Source: Arthrobacter echini (lineage in GTDB: Bacteria > Actinomycetota > Actinomycetes > Actinomycetales > Micrococcaceae). Taken from it: a DNA stretch of 64,000 bases. The notes beneath the pieces are model-generated. The model ran no database searches. It was given only the letters and a program-made list of their open reading frames with translations, and was not told the DNA's origin. How positions within the stretch are numbered: the first letter of the stretch is position 1; each line of letters starts with the position of its first letter. Position numbers and translations under genes: made by a program. The DNA lies in NCBI RefSeq assembly GCF_004803505.1, contig NZ_SSWH01000001.1:62001-126000 (forward strand), given 5' to 3'. Shown here in pieces: positions 40,030-50,042 of this stretch.

Positions 40030-40166
40030 GCCACCCTACCGGAGGGCATGGGGATCCTCCTGGGCGTGTAGCGGTCGTCACATTCGCTCCTGTACGGCAA
40101 GATGGACTTCAGAGGCCAGCGGGCACCTCCGCGGAACGCCGAATACGAAACGCATCAGGAGAATTC

Positions 40167-40844
40167 ATGGACATCGAGGTACTGCGCCGGGCGCCCCTCT
40201 TCGCAACGCTGGGAGACGATGTCTTCGCCGCACTCACCGACGAACTGACGGAGCTGGATCTGCCGCGCGGTTCGTCGATCTTCCGCGAGGGAGATCAGGG
40301 TGATCAGCTCTACTTCATCATCTCCGGCAAGATCAAGCTCGGCCGCACCGCGCAGGACGGCCGCGAGAATCTCCTGGCCATCCTCGGCCCCGGCGAGCTG
40401 TTCGGCGAGATGGCCCTGTTCGACCCCAGCCCCCGGACCGCTACGGCGACCGCAGTGTCCGAGACGCGGCTGGCCGGGTTGAACAACGAGAATCTCCGCA
40501 CGCTCCTCGAGACGCGACCCGAGGTCTCCGCGCAGCTCCTCCAGGCGCTGGCTCGCCGGCTGCGGCGCACGAACGAATCCCTCGCGGACCTCGTCTTCTC
40601 CGATGTTCCCGGTCGCGTGGCCAAGGCCCTGCTGGATCTCGCGGACCGTTTCGGACGCCCCGCAACCGATGGCATCCTGGTCGCCCACGAACTCACGCAG
40701 GAGGAACTGGCCCAACTGGTGGGCGCTTCGCGCGAAACCGTGAACAAGGCTCTCGCGGAATTCGTGCAGCGGGGCTGGCTGCGCCTGGAGGCACGTGCCG
40801 TCGTCATCCTCGATCTTCCGCGCCTGCGCCAGCGCAGCCGCTGA
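40167..40844 (+). CDS. crp: Crp/Fnr family global regulator (GlxR-like cAMP-binding)
   Basis: 225 residues, the size of mycobacterial Crp and corynebacterial GlxR. The N-terminal cyclic-nucleotide domain has the phosphate-binding cassette FGEMALFDPSPRTATATA (with the Arg that contacts cAMP) near residues 72-90; the dimerisation helix follows; the winged helix has LTQEELAQLVGASRETVNKALAEF near 175-200. ATG at 40167 preceded by CAGGAGA. No cognate site was confirmed in the window. It converges with the NUDIX gene 16 bp away. Confidence 0.94.
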   Translation: MDIEVLRRAPLFATLGDDVFAALTDELTELDLPRGSSIFREGDQGDQLYFIISGKIKLGRTAQDGRENLLAILGPGELFGEMALFDPSPRTATATAVSETRLAGLNNENLRTLLETRPEVSAQLLQALARRLRRTNESLADLVFSDVPGRVAKALLDLADRFGRPATDGILVAHELTQEELAQLVGASRETVNKALAEFVQRGWLRLEARAVVILDLPRLRQRSR

Positions 40845-40860
40845 TTTCCACCGGGAGGAG

Positions 40861-41775
40861 TCAGCGTCCGCGCTGAGTCGATCCACCCTCTGTGAGCCTG
40901 GGGCAGGCCACCTGGAGCATGAGATTGCCGTCCTGCTCCGCAAGTTCCGGGTGATACACGGTCACCGGGCGCTTGTGCGAGAGGTAGGCGACGCAGCCGC
41001 GCGAAGAACCGATCTTCTCGAGGATCAGCTCCACGGCGGGTACCGCGAGTTCACCCAGCGTGCGTCCCATGGTGCTGGCTTCGCCCACGGCATCGCCGAG
41101 TGCGGTCGTGTCGCGGTCGGTGATCTCCTGGGCCGCCCAGCGCCACTGGCCCCAGACGCCCTTGCCACCGAGAATGCTCGGCTCCTGGTTCAACGGCTGC
41201 GCTGCGGCGAAGTAGTGGGTGTCGAAGCGCCGGTGGGCGAAATCCGGCGTGAGCCAGTGGGACAGCGGTTTGATCAGGTCCGTGCGGACGCCGAGCCCAC
41301 GGCGTCCGAGGACCTCGGCGAAGGTGGCTTCGCCGTTGGCCAGTGCTTCCCGTGCCTTCACCCACTCCTTGACCTGGGTGCCCTCCACGAGCGAGGACGC
41401 GTCGGGCCCGGCGAGGAGAACACCGGTCTCCTCGAACAGTTCGCGGATGGCGCACAGCACGTGGCGCCGCGCCACCCGGTGGTCCTCGACGCCGAGCAGC
41501 TTCGCCCACGTCGACGACGACGGCCCGTACCAGGGCACGTCGTCGTCGTCGGACTCTTCGATGCTCCCGCCCGGGAACCCGATGACACCGAGCGGTGACT
41601 GACCGCGCCTGCAGGTGAGGAAGGTTTCCGTACCGGTCGCCGTATCCCGCAGGAGCACCACCGACGACGCCGGCCTGGCTTCGAGGGGTTTGCGCTGCCC
41701 GTGATCGATCCAGCTCTGCGCGGCGGTGCGCTGATCAGGGGGAACGGGGAACAGGCGCGTACTGAGGCGATCCAC
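40861..41775 (-). CDS. NUDIX hydrolase with split Nudix box
   Basis: 304 residues. VIGFPGGSIEES and, after an insertion of about 28 residues, CAIRELFEETGVLL together make the Nudix box (REL-x-EE-x-G intact), an arrangement known from NUDT19/RP2-type proteins. The substrate cannot be deduced. The gene is the last of a DUF4177-ridA-NUDIX operon; it begins 3 bp after the ridA stop. Confidence 0.9.
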   Translation of the reverse strand: MDRLSTRLFPVPPDQRTAAQSWIDHGQRKPLEARPASSVVLLRDTATGTETFLTCRRGQSPLGVIGFPGGSIEESDDDDVPWYGPSSSTWAKLLGVEDHRVARRHVLCAIRELFEETGVLLAGPDASSLVEGTQVKEWVKAREALANGEATFAEVLGRRGLGVRTDLIKPLSHWLTPDFAHRRFDTHYFAAAQPLNQEPSILGGKGVWGQWRWAAQEITDRDTTALGDAVGEASTMGRTLGELAVPAVELILEKIGSSRGCVAYLSHKRPVTVYHPELAEQDGNLMLQVACPRLTEGGSTQRGR

Positions 41776-41778
41776 GGG

Positions 41779-42267
41779 CTAGACGAACTCCGCGACGACC
41801 TCGACCTCGACGGGCGAGTCGAGGGGAAGGACAGCCACTCCCACCGCTGAGCGTGCATGCACGCCGGCGTCACCGAGAACGGTACCGAGCAGTTCCGACG
41901 CACCGTTGATGACCCCGGGCTGACCGGTGAACGAGGGATCGGAGGCCACGAAGCCGACGACCTTGACGATTCGCGTGATCCGGTCGAGGTCACCCAGCTG
42001 GCTCTTGATGGCTGCAAGGGCATTGACGGCGCAGGTAGCGGCGAGGGCGGACGCCGTCTCGGCGTCGACTCCGCCGGCCGCTCCGACCTTGCCCGTAGCT
42101 GTGAGTTTGCCCTCAATGAACGGCAACTGGCCGGAGGTGTACACATGGCTTCCGCTGACGACGGCGGGAACATACGCCGCGACCGGCGCAGCGACCTCTG
42201 GCAGCGAGATACCGAGGGCTTCCAGCCGTCCCTCGACCGCGGAATTCCGCGGTTCTTCAGCTGCCAT
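41779..42267 (-). CDS. RidA family protein
   Basis: 162 residues of the RidA/YjgF-like trimeric family; classic RidA deaminates reactive enamine/imine intermediates. The N-terminal half has VYTSGQLPFIEGKL and the later half AVGVAVLPLDSPVEVEVVAEF, which keep the fold, but the catalytic Arg region differs from classic RidA (RSAVGVAVL), as in the longer Rid subgroup with an extra N-terminal helix. ATG at 42267 follows the DUF4177 stop by 2 bp with GGGAGAAG upstream. Confidence 0.88.
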   Translation of the reverse strand: MAAEEPRNSAVEGRLEALGISLPEVAAPVAAYVPAVVSGSHVYTSGQLPFIEGKLTATGKVGAAGGVDAETASALAATCAVNALAAIKSQLGDLDRITRIVKVVGFVASDPSFTGQPGVINGASELLGTVLGDAGVHARSAVGVAVLPLDSPVEVEVVAEFV

Positions 42268-42269
42268 TG

Positions 42270-42425
42270 CTAGTTCTTCTCCCGCTTGAGATATGCCACC
42301 AGACCGTTGTTGTCCGGCCCCGGAACCACCTGCACCAGCTCCCAGCCGTCGTCTCCCCACTGGTCCAGAATCTGCTTCGTCGCGTGGATGATGAGCGGAA
42401 TAGTGGCGTACTCCCATTTCTTCAT
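42270..42425 (-). CDS. Small DUF4177 protein
   Basis: A 51-residue protein beginning MKKWEYATIPLI, with DQWGDDGWELVQVVPG in the middle and ending YLKREKN. DUF4177 proteins are short beta-alpha folds of unknown function; W-E-Y at the start and DGWELV are their hallmark. The same small gene precedes ridA in mycobacteria (Rv3678A-Rv3678c). It is the first gene of the minus-strand operon and lies only 35 bp from the divergent PBP gene. Confidence 0.9.
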   Translation of the reverse strand: MKKWEYATIPLIIHATKQILDQWGDDGWELVQVVPGPDNNGLVAYLKREKN

Positions 42426-42448
42426 GGGGAAAGACTAGCGCGTGCTTG

Positions 42449-42460
42449 TAAACTGGAATA
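42449..42460 (+). promoter_or_regulatory. Candidate leaderless -10 of the PBP gene
   Basis: TAAACT at 42449-42454 ends 6 nt before the ATG at 42461, the spacing expected for a transcript starting on the A of the start codon. No -35 hexamer is obvious, and the 35-bp gap to the divergent DUF4177 gene leaves little room. Confidence 0.4.
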
Positions 42461-44671
42461 ATGGCTGCGCGCAAATCACCCCTCTTCGACACTGCCACAA
42501 CACTCGGCAAGCTCATGGCCTTCCTCGGGATCAGCGGTCTCGCCGGTGTCCTCGCAGCAGGTCTGCTGGTACCCGTGGCAGCTGCCGCAGGTACGGGAGC
42601 AGCCAACTCACTCGAGTTCTTCGATGATCTGCCGGCGGAGCTGGAGCGCGGAGCGCTCGCCCAGCCGACGAAGATCCTTGCGAGGGACGACTCACTCATC
42701 GCGACGCTGTACGAGGAGAACCGGCAGCCCGTCACTCTCGATCAGGTCTCCCCGGTCATGACGGACGCCCTGATCGCCATCGAGGACTACCGCTTCTACG
42801 ACCACGGCGGCGTTGATCTCGAGGGCATCATGGGTGCGATCGCCAGCAACGTCTCCAGCGGTACACGGCGCGGCGCCTCGACCCTCACCCAGCAGTTCGT
42901 CACCAATGTGCTCAACGACTCGGCCCGTCAGAACGGCGGGACAGTCGTCCTGAACGGCCGGGAGAAGACGGTCGGCGACAAGCTCCGCGAGATGAAGCTG
43001 GCAATCGCCGCCGAGAAGGAGCTCTCCAAGGAGGAGATCCTCGAGGGCTACCTGAACATCGTCCAGTTCAGTGGGACCACCTACGGGGTCCAGGCAGCCG
43101 CCAAGTACTTCTTCGACGTGGACGCGGCCGACCTCAACATCCAGCAGAGCGCACTGCTCGCCGGCCTGGTCAACGGCCCCACGCTGTACAGCCCGGTGGA
43201 GAACCCCGAGGGCGCGCTCCAGCGCCGCAACCTCGTGATCGACGCGATGCTGACGCGCGACAAGATCACGCAGGAGGAGCACGACGCCGCGATCGAGACC
43301 GATCTCGGCCTGAACATCACACCGACCCTCAGCGGCTGCGTGGGCGCTGAGCTGGCGCCCTACTTCTGCGACTACGTCACGCACCTGATCCTCAACGATC
43401 CGGCCTACGGCGAGACCGAGGAGGATCGTCAGGACGTGCTCTACCGCAACGGGCTGACGATCAAGACCACTCTCGACCCCCGGGTACAGAAGGCCGCGCA
43501 GACGGCTGTCAACGAGACGGCGAACCCGGACACCACGGACGAGAAGGTGGGGCACACCATGGTGAGCCTCGACCCGAACAACGGCGACATCCTCGAGATG
43601 GCCCAGAATACCCGGTACGATCCCGAGCCCGCTGCGGGCAATACAGTGCTGAACTTCAACGTGGACCAGTTCGACGGCGGCGATCCGACCAAGAGCCTCG
43701 GAGGTGGGGGCGGGTTCCAGCCCGGGTCCACCTACAAGCCGTTCACCGTCGCCGCATGGCTCGAGGACGGCAGGAGCCTGGGCGAGGTGGTCGACGGGAC
43801 GAAGCGGACCTACCGCCAGGGCAGCACCTGGGAAGCGAGCTGCGCTCCGGGTGGGGAATTCCAGATCCAGGAGGAGGACGGCTACACACCGCAGAACTAC
43901 GGTGACATCAACTACGGTTACACGACGGTGCTGCGTGGTCTTGCGCAGTCCTACAACACCATCACCATGGCGACTGCGAAGCAGCTGGATCTCTGCCACA
44001 TCAGGGACATCGCCTATGATCTGGGCGTCCATCAGGCCAAGAGCTCCGACGGCAAGGAAGAGCCGTTCAAATACGATCCGTCCTCACTCATCGGCGGTGG
44101 CGGCGAGGCCGCTCCCCTGTCCATGGCGACGGCCTACGCCGGCTTCGCCAACGAGGGCGTCGTGTGCGAACCGCGTGCACTGCTGGAGGTCACCGCCGTG
44201 GACGGGACGGTGTACCCGGTCCCCGAGGTCTCCTGTGAGCGCGAGATCCCCGAGGACGTGGCGCGCGGGGTCAACTACGCCACCCAGGAAGTCATGAAGA
44301 CCGGCTCGGGGCAGCTCCTCGAGTACGGCGGCATCCCCATGGCGGGCAAGACGGGCACCAACGATGCCCGTTCGCAGACCTGGTTCATGGGCTACAACTC
44401 GGGTATGGTCACGGCGACATGGATCGGCAACTGGCAGGAGGAGGGCGAGCGAAGCGGCCTCGGCGGCCTGCAGATCGGTGGCCGGGTCTACCCGGAGATC
44501 GACGGCTCGCTGATCGCCGCCCCGTCATGGGCGCGTTTCATGCAGCAGATCCCCGGTCTCTACGTCGGGGACCGGTTCGTCAACCCACCGGCCAAGATGA
44601 TCAACGCACCACAGCGCAGTTCGGGCCCGCGCTCGAACAACTCCACCACCTCCCCCAACAGGAACGGCTAG
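42461..44671 (+). CDS. Bifunctional class A penicillin-binding protein (transglycosylase/transpeptidase)
   Basis: 736 residues; synthesises and cross-links peptidoglycan at the outer membrane face. One N-terminal membrane helix (LAGVLAAGLLVPVAAAAG). The GT51 domain has catalytic Glu in AIEDYRFYDHGGVD near residue 107 and RRGASTLTQQFVTN. The transpeptidase domain has S423-T-Y-K in QPGSTYKPF, the SYN motif in AQSYNTITMA near 497 and KTGT near 629. No PASTA domain follows, unlike mycobacterial PonA2. Its position next to a metallophosphoesterase gene copies the Rv3682-Rv3683 pairing. Confidence 0.96.
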   Translation: MAARKSPLFDTATTLGKLMAFLGISGLAGVLAAGLLVPVAAAAGTGAANSLEFFDDLPAELERGALAQPTKILARDDSLIATLYEENRQPVTLDQVSPVMTDALIAIEDYRFYDHGGVDLEGIMGAIASNVSSGTRRGASTLTQQFVTNVLNDSARQNGGTVVLNGREKTVGDKLREMKLAIAAEKELSKEEILEGYLNIVQFSGTTYGVQAAAKYFFDVDAADLNIQQSALLAGLVNGPTLYSPVENPEGALQRRNLVIDAMLTRDKITQEEHDAAIETDLGLNITPTLSGCVGAELAPYFCDYVTHLILNDPAYGETEEDRQDVLYRNGLTIKTTLDPRVQKAAQTAVNETANPDTTDEKVGHTMVSLDPNNGDILEMAQNTRYDPEPAAGNTVLNFNVDQFDGGDPTKSLGGGGGFQPGSTYKPFTVAAWLEDGRSLGEVVDGTKRTYRQGSTWEASCAPGGEFQIQEEDGYTPQNYGDINYGYTTVLRGLAQSYNTITMATAKQLDLCHIRDIAYDLGVHQAKSSDGKEEPFKYDPSSLIGGGGEAAPLSMATAYAGFANEGVVCEPRALLEVTAVDGTVYPVPEVSCEREIPEDVARGVNYATQEVMKTGSGQLLEYGGIPMAGKTGTNDARSQTWFMGYNSGMVTATWIGNWQEEGERSGLGGLQIGGRVYPEIDGSLIAAPSWARFMQQIPGLYVGDRFVNPPAKMINAPQRSSGPRSNNSTTSPNRNG

Positions 44672-44672
44672 C

Positions 44673-45620
44673 GTGACTTCTACCAGGACAGCCCGTCGCG
44701 GAGCGCCGCTCGGGTGGGCAGCAGGACTCTCCCTCACCGCTGTGGGCGCAACCCTCGCCTACGCCGCGACCGTCGAGCGCACGCTCTACCAGGTGCGGGA
44801 AGAGACCCTTCCGATCCTCCCGGCGGGCTCCGCGCCCCTGCGGATGCTCCATCTCTCTGACATCCACATGGTGCCGAACCAGAAGTCCAAGGCGGACTGG
44901 CTGTACGGGCTCGCTCAGCTGAAGCCCGATCTGGTGGTCAACACGGGCGACAATCTCAGCCACCCGAAGGCCGTTGGGCCCCTGCTCGAGGCCCTGGAAC
45001 CACTCCTGCAGTTCCCGGGCGTGTTCGTTCCCGGATCCAACGACTACTACGCACCCGTGTTCAGGAATCCGCTCCGGTACTTCGCAGGTCCGTCGATCTC
45101 CCTGAAGGAGCCGACGCCGAAGGAGCTGCCCTGGACCGACCTGTTCAGCGCGTTCGGCGCCGCCGGCTGGGTGGATCTGACCAACCGTTCGCAATCGGTC
45201 GTCTTCGGGAACATGCGGATCGACTTCACGGGTGTCGACGACCCCCATATCGACCGCGATCAGTACGCGGGGTATCCCGCCGGCAGCAGCACCTCGGAGC
45301 AGGCACCGCACGTGCGCGTCGCAGTGACGCACGCTCCCTACCAGCGGGTCCTCGACTACTTCACCGACGACGGAGCAGAACTCATCCTCGCGGGTCACAC
45401 GCATGGCGGGCAGGTACGCATTCCGGGGTACGGAGCACTTGTGAGCAACAGTGATCTTCCCACCTGGCGAGCCCGCGGGCTGACCCGGTGGGAGCACGCC
45501 GGGCGCACCGCACCGCTCAACGTCTCCGCCGGGATCGGTACCTCACGCTTCGCCCCGATCCGTTTCGCGTGCAGACCCGAAGCCGTGCTCCTGACCCTGG
45601 TGCCCCGCCCTCTCCCCTGA
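44673..45620 (+). CDS. Membrane-associated metallophosphoesterase
   Basis: 315 residues. A short N-terminal membrane segment (WAAGLSLTAVGATLAYAA) precedes a calcineurin-like phosphoesterase domain with all five metal motifs: LSDIHM, VVNTGDN, PGSNDYY (GSND in place of GNHD), VTHAPY and GHTHGGQ. Resembles YkuE/YaeI-type enzymes; the substrate (phospholipid, nucleotide or UDP-sugar) is unknown. GTG start 1 bp after the PBP stop, with AGGAACG upstream, so it is cotranscribed. Confidence 0.92.
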   Translation: MTSTRTARRGAPLGWAAGLSLTAVGATLAYAATVERTLYQVREETLPILPAGSAPLRMLHLSDIHMVPNQKSKADWLYGLAQLKPDLVVNTGDNLSHPKAVGPLLEALEPLLQFPGVFVPGSNDYYAPVFRNPLRYFAGPSISLKEPTPKELPWTDLFSAFGAAGWVDLTNRSQSVVFGNMRIDFTGVDDPHIDRDQYAGYPAGSSTSEQAPHVRVAVTHAPYQRVLDYFTDDGAELILAGHTHGGQVRIPGYGALVSNSDLPTWRARGLTRWEHAGRTAPLNVSAGIGTSRFAPIRFACRPEAVLLTLVPRPLP

Positions 45621-45721
45621 CCCACCGACAGCAGTCCCACGGACTGCGATCGACGTCGCCCGCCCGTTCCCCACGACCCTTGCCAGGGACACCACTCACC
45701 ATCAATCACTGAGAAGACAGC

Positions 45722-47542
45722 ATGTCGAACCAGATCACCCTGCGCGAATCGTTCGGACGGCTCTACCCGCACGTCAGGCCCATCGTGCCCCGGCTGGTGC
45801 TGGGGCTGCTCTGCGCACTGGGTGCGAGCGTCATGGCACTGGCCATTCCCCAGGTACTCCGCGTCCTCATCAACGACGTCCTCGCCGAGGGCGGTAGCGC
45901 GACCACGGTCTGGGTGGCCTCCGGCGTCGTCCTGCTCCTGGGCGTGCTCGAGGCGACGTTCGTCGCGCTCCGGCGCCAGTTCGTGATCGCCCCGGCGACG
46001 ACGGTCGAGACGAGGATGCGCACGTCCTTCTACCGACATCTGCAGGAGCTCACGGTCGAGTTCCACGATCGCTGGGGCAGCGGACAGCTGCTCTCCCGGG
46101 CCATGAGCGATCTCAATCTGATGCGCCGCTGGATGGCCTTCGGGCTGATCATGCTGGTGGTGACCTCCCTGACCGTGGTGATGGGCGTGACCATCATGTT
46201 CTTCACCAGCTGGCCGCTGGCCCTGATCTTCGTGGCCGCCGCCGTGCCGCTGATGATCTACGGGTACCGCTTCCGCACCTCCTACAGCCGCGTCTCGCGC
46301 ATGAGCCAGGACCAGGCCGGCGATCTCGCGACGACTGTCGAGGAGTCCGTCCACGGCATTCGCGTCCTGAAGGCCTTCGGGCGCAGCCAGGAAGCACTCG
46401 AGGACTTCGAGGAGCAGGCCGAGGAGCTTCGTCGGACCGAGATCTTCAAGGCGAGATCCCTCGCCAACTTCTCCATGATCGTGACGCTGCTGCCCGAGCT
46501 CGCCCTCGGTGCCTCCCTCGTGGTCGGCATCTGGCTCGCCGCCGACGGCAGCGCCACCATCGGCGCCCTCGTGGCCTTCTTCGCGACCGCGGCAGCGGTT
46601 GCGGGCCCCGTCGAGTTCATCGGACCGCTGCTCGCCATGACCTTCACCGCCAAGACGGCCATCGACCGGCACTACGAGGTGATGGACGCCGAGATCACCA
46701 TCACCGACGCCCCGGAACCGACACACCTCGCACAGCCCAGGGGCGACGTCGTGTTCGACGACGTCCACTTCCGCTTCCCGGATGCACAGGAGGATTCCGC
46801 CGACATTCTCGACGGCATCGATCTGCATCTCCGAGCCGGGGAGACCATGGCGCTGGTCGGCGTGACCGGCAACGGCAAGAGCACCCTCCTGCAGCTCGTT
46901 CCGCGCCTGTACGACGTGACGGGCGGCAGCATCACCATCGACGGCGTGGACCTGCGCCGGTTCAGCCTCGCCGAGCTGCGCTCCCTCGTCTCCGTAGCCT
47001 TCGAGGACACCACCCTGTTCTCGAACTCGGTGCGGGAGAACGTTCTCATGGGCTCGGACGCCACCGGCGCGGAGGCCGACCGCGTTCTCGCAGAGGCATT
47101 GGAGGTGGCCCAGGCGCAGTTCGTCCACACACTGCCCGAGGGTGTGGAGTCGCTCATCGGCGAGGAGGGCCTGAGTCTGTCCGGAGGGCAGCGGCAACGC
47201 ATCGCCCTGGCACGCGCGATCGCGGCCCGCCCTGCGGTCCTGGTGCTCGACGATCCACTGTCCGCTCTCGACGTCGCCACCGAGGAACGCGTGGAGGAAG
47301 GACTCCGGGCCGTTCTCGGTGCCACCACCACACTCATCGTGGCGCACAGGCCCTCCACCGTCGCCCTGGCAGATCGGGTGGCGCTGCTGCAGGATGGCCG
47401 CATCACCGATGTGGGAACCCATCACGAGCTCCTCGCCCGCAGCGACCACTACCGGTACGTGATCGCCAGTCTGGACGACGAGGAAACGGCCCAGCTCGCA
47501 CGCTCCGAGAAGGCCGAGTACGACGAGGGGGCACTGGCATGA
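45722..47542 (+). CDS. Heterodimeric ABC exporter, half with degenerate catalytic site
   Basis: 606 residues: six-helix exporter domain (residues about 20-320) followed by an ABC ATPase. Walker A is GVTGNGKST near 380, the signature is a canonical LSGGQRQR, but the residue after Walker B is Asp ([10 protein letters not shown]) where hydrolysing NBDs have Glu; the H-loop is kept (VAHRPSTV). This is the non-hydrolysing half-site typical of asymmetric heterodimers. The ATG has GAGAAGA upstream. The partner gene overlaps by 4 bp. Substrate unknown: drug, lipid or peptide. Confidence 0.94.
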   Translation: MSNQITLRESFGRLYPHVRPIVPRLVLGLLCALGASVMALAIPQVLRVLINDVLAEGGSATTVWVASGVVLLLGVLEATFVALRRQFVIAPATTVETRMRTSFYRHLQELTVEFHDRWGSGQLLSRAMSDLNLMRRWMAFGLIMLVVTSLTVVMGVTIMFFTSWPLALIFVAAAVPLMIYGYRFRTSYSRVSRMSQDQAGDLATTVEESVHGIRVLKAFGRSQEALEDFEEQAEELRRTEIFKARSLANFSMIVTLLPELALGASLVVGIWLAADGSATIGALVAFFATAAAVAGPVEFIGPLLAMTFTAKTAIDRHYEVMDAEITITDAPEPTHLAQPRGDVVFDDVHFRFPDAQEDSADILDGIDLHLRAGETMALVGVTGNGKSTLLQLVPRLYDVTGGSITIDGVDLRRFSLAELRSLVSVAFEDTTLFSNSVRENVLMGSDATGAEADRVLAEALEVAQAQFVHTLPEGVESLIGEEGLSLSGGQRQRIALARAIAARPAVLVLDDPLSALDVATEERVEEGLRAVLGATTTLIVAHRPSTVALADRVALLQDGRITDVGTHHELLARSDHYRYVIASLDDEETAQLARSEKAEYDEGALA

Positions 47543-49440
47543 GCACCGCCGCGCACCAGGGTACGACCCCGCCCGGCAAGGGCGGAAGGCGGACCGGGGA
47601 TCAGGACCAGCGCCCGGACGAGGGCCGGGCTGCACAGGGCTCCACCGGCGTCCGCAACGAGGACGACGTCGTCCTGGACCGGTCGCAGAGCAGAGCGGTC
47701 CGGTCCAGGTCGTTCAGGCTGCTGGGCTCGCTGATCAGGCCGAATCGCAGGCAGTTCATCTGGACCGTCCTGCTGGTCGTCATCTCCCAGGCCGCCCGCG
47801 TGGCGGGTCCGGCGATCATCGCGTTCGGGATCGACAACGCCCTGCCCTCGCTGATCGCCGGCGACTCCCTGCTGCTCTGGGTGGCAGGCGGCACCTATCT
47901 GCTGGCCGCGGTCCTCGCGGGTGTCCTCACCGCCGGGTACCTGCGCGCCACGGCCCGGCTCAGCCAGGCCATGCTCCTGGACCTGCGCCTGCGCGTGTTC
48001 CGGCACACCCAGCGATTGAGCCTGGAGTTCCACGAGAAGTACACCTCCGGCAGGATCATCTCCCGGCAGACCTCCGATCTCGAGGCGCTGCGGGAACTGC
48101 TCGACTCCGGTGTGAGCTCCCTGGCCTCGGGCGCCATCTTCATGGTCTTCACCGCGGTCACGATCTTCGCCCTGGACTGGCGCACCGGCTTCCTGATCCT
48201 GGCAGCGGCGGTCCCCATGTTCTTCCTCGCCCGGTGGTATCAGCGGCACTCCCAGCTCGCCTACCGTGCGTCACGGGTGGTGTCCGCGAAGCTGATCGTC
48301 CACTTCATCGAGACCATGACCGGCATCCGCGCCGTCAAGGCGTTCCGCCGCGAGGCCGTCAATGCCCGGCGCTACGACGAACTGGCCGAGGACTACCGCA
48401 GGGTCACCGTGCGGTCCATCAACCTCAACGGGATCTTCCAGCCCGGGCTGGTGCTGATCGGCAACGTGACCGTCGCCGTCGTGCTCGTCTTCGGCGGCTT
48501 CCGGGTGCTCGGCGGCTCGCTGGAGGTGGGAGCCCTGCTCGCGCTGCTGCTCTACAGCAAGCGTTTTTTCCAGCCGGTGGACCAGATGGCCATGTTCTAC
48601 AACTCGTTCCAGTCGGCAGCTGCGGCACTCGAGAAGGTCTCCGGGCTCCTCGAGGAGGTGCCCACCGTCCGGCCGCCGCAGAATCCGGTCTCGCTGCCCG
48701 AGCCTCGGGGCGCCATCGATTTCCACGACGTCCAGTTCAGGTACGGGGACGGGCCGGTGGTGCTGCCCACCATGAACCTGTCCATCCGTGCAGGTGAGAC
48801 GGTGGCCCTCGTGGGTCAGACGGGTGCCGGTAAATCGACGCTCGCCAAGCTGATCGCGCGGTTCTACGACGTCTCGGACGGCAGCCTCACGCTCGACGGC
48901 GTGGACCTGCGCGAACTCGCGCCGGACGATCTGCGGCGTGCCGTGGTCATGGTCACCCAGGAGGCCTTCCTCTTCAGCGGAACGGTGGCCGAGAACATCG
49001 CCCTCGGCAAACCGGAGGCGAGCCGCGAGGAGATCGTCGCAGCCGCACGGTCGGTGGGCGCCGAGGAGTTCATCCTCGACCTCCCCGAGGGCTTCGACAC
49101 CGACGTCAACAAGCGCGGCGGCAGGGTCTCGGCGGGCCAGCGGCAGCTCATCAGCTTCGCCCGGGCGTTCCTCGCGGATCCTGCCGTACTGATCCTCGAC
49201 GAGGCGACGTCGTCCCTCGACATCCCGAGCGAGCGGCTCGTGCAGGAGGGCCTGCAGAAGCTGCTCGGCAGCCGGACGGCGCTCATCATCGCGCACCGGC
49301 TCTCCACCGTCGCCATCGCCGACCGCGTGCTCGTGGTGCAGGACGGCCGGGTGGTGGAGGACGGCACGCCGAACGACCTCATCGGCGGTTCGGGGCGCTT
49401 TGCCACGCTCCATGCGGCGTGGAAGGACTCGCTGGTCTGA
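47539..49440 (+). CDS. Heterodimeric ABC exporter, half with catalytic Walker B
   Basis: 633 residues. A charged Gly/Asp/Arg-rich cytosolic extension of about 55 residues, six membrane helices, then an ABC domain with Walker [10 protein letters not shown] near 428, Walker [12 protein letters not shown] with catalytic Glu, and H-loop IIAHRLSTV. Its signature is changed to VSAGQRQL, so the ATP site it forms with the partner's Walker A is degenerate, exactly complementary to the partner's Asp. ATGA overlap with the upstream gene indicates coupled synthesis. Confidence 0.94.
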   Translation: MSTAAHQGTTPPGKGGRRTGDQDQRPDEGRAAQGSTGVRNEDDVVLDRSQSRAVRSRSFRLLGSLIRPNRRQFIWTVLLVVISQAARVAGPAIIAFGIDNALPSLIAGDSLLLWVAGGTYLLAAVLAGVLTAGYLRATARLSQAMLLDLRLRVFRHTQRLSLEFHEKYTSGRIISRQTSDLEALRELLDSGVSSLASGAIFMVFTAVTIFALDWRTGFLILAAAVPMFFLARWYQRHSQLAYRASRVVSAKLIVHFIETMTGIRAVKAFRREAVNARRYDELAEDYRRVTVRSINLNGIFQPGLVLIGNVTVAVVLVFGGFRVLGGSLEVGALLALLLYSKRFFQPVDQMAMFYNSFQSAAAALEKVSGLLEEVPTVRPPQNPVSLPEPRGAIDFHDVQFRYGDGPVVLPTMNLSIRAGETVALVGQTGAGKSTLAKLIARFYDVSDGSLTLDGVDLRELAPDDLRRAVVMVTQEAFLFSGTVAENIALGKPEASREEIVAAARSVGAEEFILDLPEGFDTDVNKRGGRVSAGQRQLISFARAFLADPAVLILDEATSSLDIPSERLVQEGLQKLLGSRTALIIAHRLSTVAIADRVLVVQDGRVVEDGTPNDLIGGSGRFATLHAAWKDSLV

Positions 49441-49463
49441 GAGGTGCCACGGGTCGCGGCCGG

Positions 49464-49493
49464 TTTTCCTCGCCGCTGATCCTCGGCTAGGCT
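49464..49493 (+). promoter_or_regulatory. Candidate promoter of tRNA-Pro
   Basis: TAGGCT at 49488-49493 with TTTTCC at 49464-49469 (18-bp spacer), ending 37 bp upstream of the tRNA. The -35 match is poor; the -10 is convincing by position. Confidence 0.35.
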
Positions 49494-49530
49494 TGGACGG
49501 TTGCCGTAGGAAGTGATTCTTCGGCGACAT

Positions 49531-49605
<75 letters not shown>

Positions 49606-49631
49606 ACTCATGATTTCTCAGGAGATCGAAC

Positions 49632-49672
49632 GACACCCGGGCCTGCAGTGTGCAGGTCCGGGTGTCTTTCTT
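49632..49672 (+). terminator. Rho-independent terminator after tRNA-Pro
   Basis: A 16-bp stem (49632-49647 with 49651-49666, one G-T wobble) with a 3-nt loop and a TTTCTT tail. It could also serve the end of the convergent toxin gene. Confidence 0.88.
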
Positions 49673-49706
49673 GTTCACCGTCGGTGGGCGCGGGTGGTGT
49701 CGATGC

Positions 49707-50039
49707 TCAGGTCTCGTCCGTCGACGGCATGGTCGCCTGGTTCTTCAGCCTCGCAAGAGCGAGTGCGTAGACCTCGTCGTCAGCTCGCCTGCCGATCACC
49801 CAGATCACCCACACGGTGCCGTCGTCCTCGACCCGATAGACGATCCGATAGTCACGGTCGCCCACGACGAGTTTCCGCAGGCCCGTCAGGTTGCCCGTCT
49901 TCCTGCTGCCGAGCGGCTGCCCTCGACTTTCAGGCTGGTCCTCCAGCTTGAGCAGGGTCTTCAGAACAATCTTGCGCGCACTGCCGTCCAGGCCCAGGAG
50001 ATCCTCTCGTGCATCGTCGGTGAGTTGGACAGATGCCAT
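49707..50039 (-). CDS. RelE/ParE-family toxin
   Basis: 110 residues. The central region LGSRKTGNLTGLRKLVVGDRDYRIVYRVEDDGTVWVIWVIGRR follows the compact beta-sheet pattern of RelE/ParE toxins, with the conserved GLRKLVVG-Y/R-RI-Y strands and a basic patch. The last 12 residues are a non-conserved tail. RelE members cut mRNA on the ribosome and ParE members poison gyrase; sequence does not settle which. It begins 3 bp after the antitoxin stop and lies between purC and tRNA-Pro. Confidence 0.85.
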   Translation of the reverse strand: MASVQLTDDAREDLLGLDGSARKIVLKTLLKLEDQPESRGQPLGSRKTGNLTGLRKLVVGDRDYRIVYRVEDDGTVWVIWVIGRRADDEVYALALARLKNQATMPSTDET

Positions 50040-50042
50040 GGA

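Larger units (their letters stand above)
39719..40166. other. 448-bp intergenic region between marP and crp carrying repeats
   Basis: The longest gene-free stretch of the window. It contains a perfect 48-bp direct repeat and, between the two copies, two near-identical 23-bp motifs in which the shared core TGGGAAC is in the opposite orientation. Neither strand has a conserved coding signal; the translated frames are only echoes of the repeats. About 137 bp remain between the last repeat and crp, enough for its promoter. Confidence 0.75.

Noticed and set aside
45631-45647. Hairpin after the metallophosphoesterase gene as terminator
   Set aside because: Only 7 bp of stem with a 3-nt loop and no T-run; the next genes follow in the same direction, so a real stop is doubtful.
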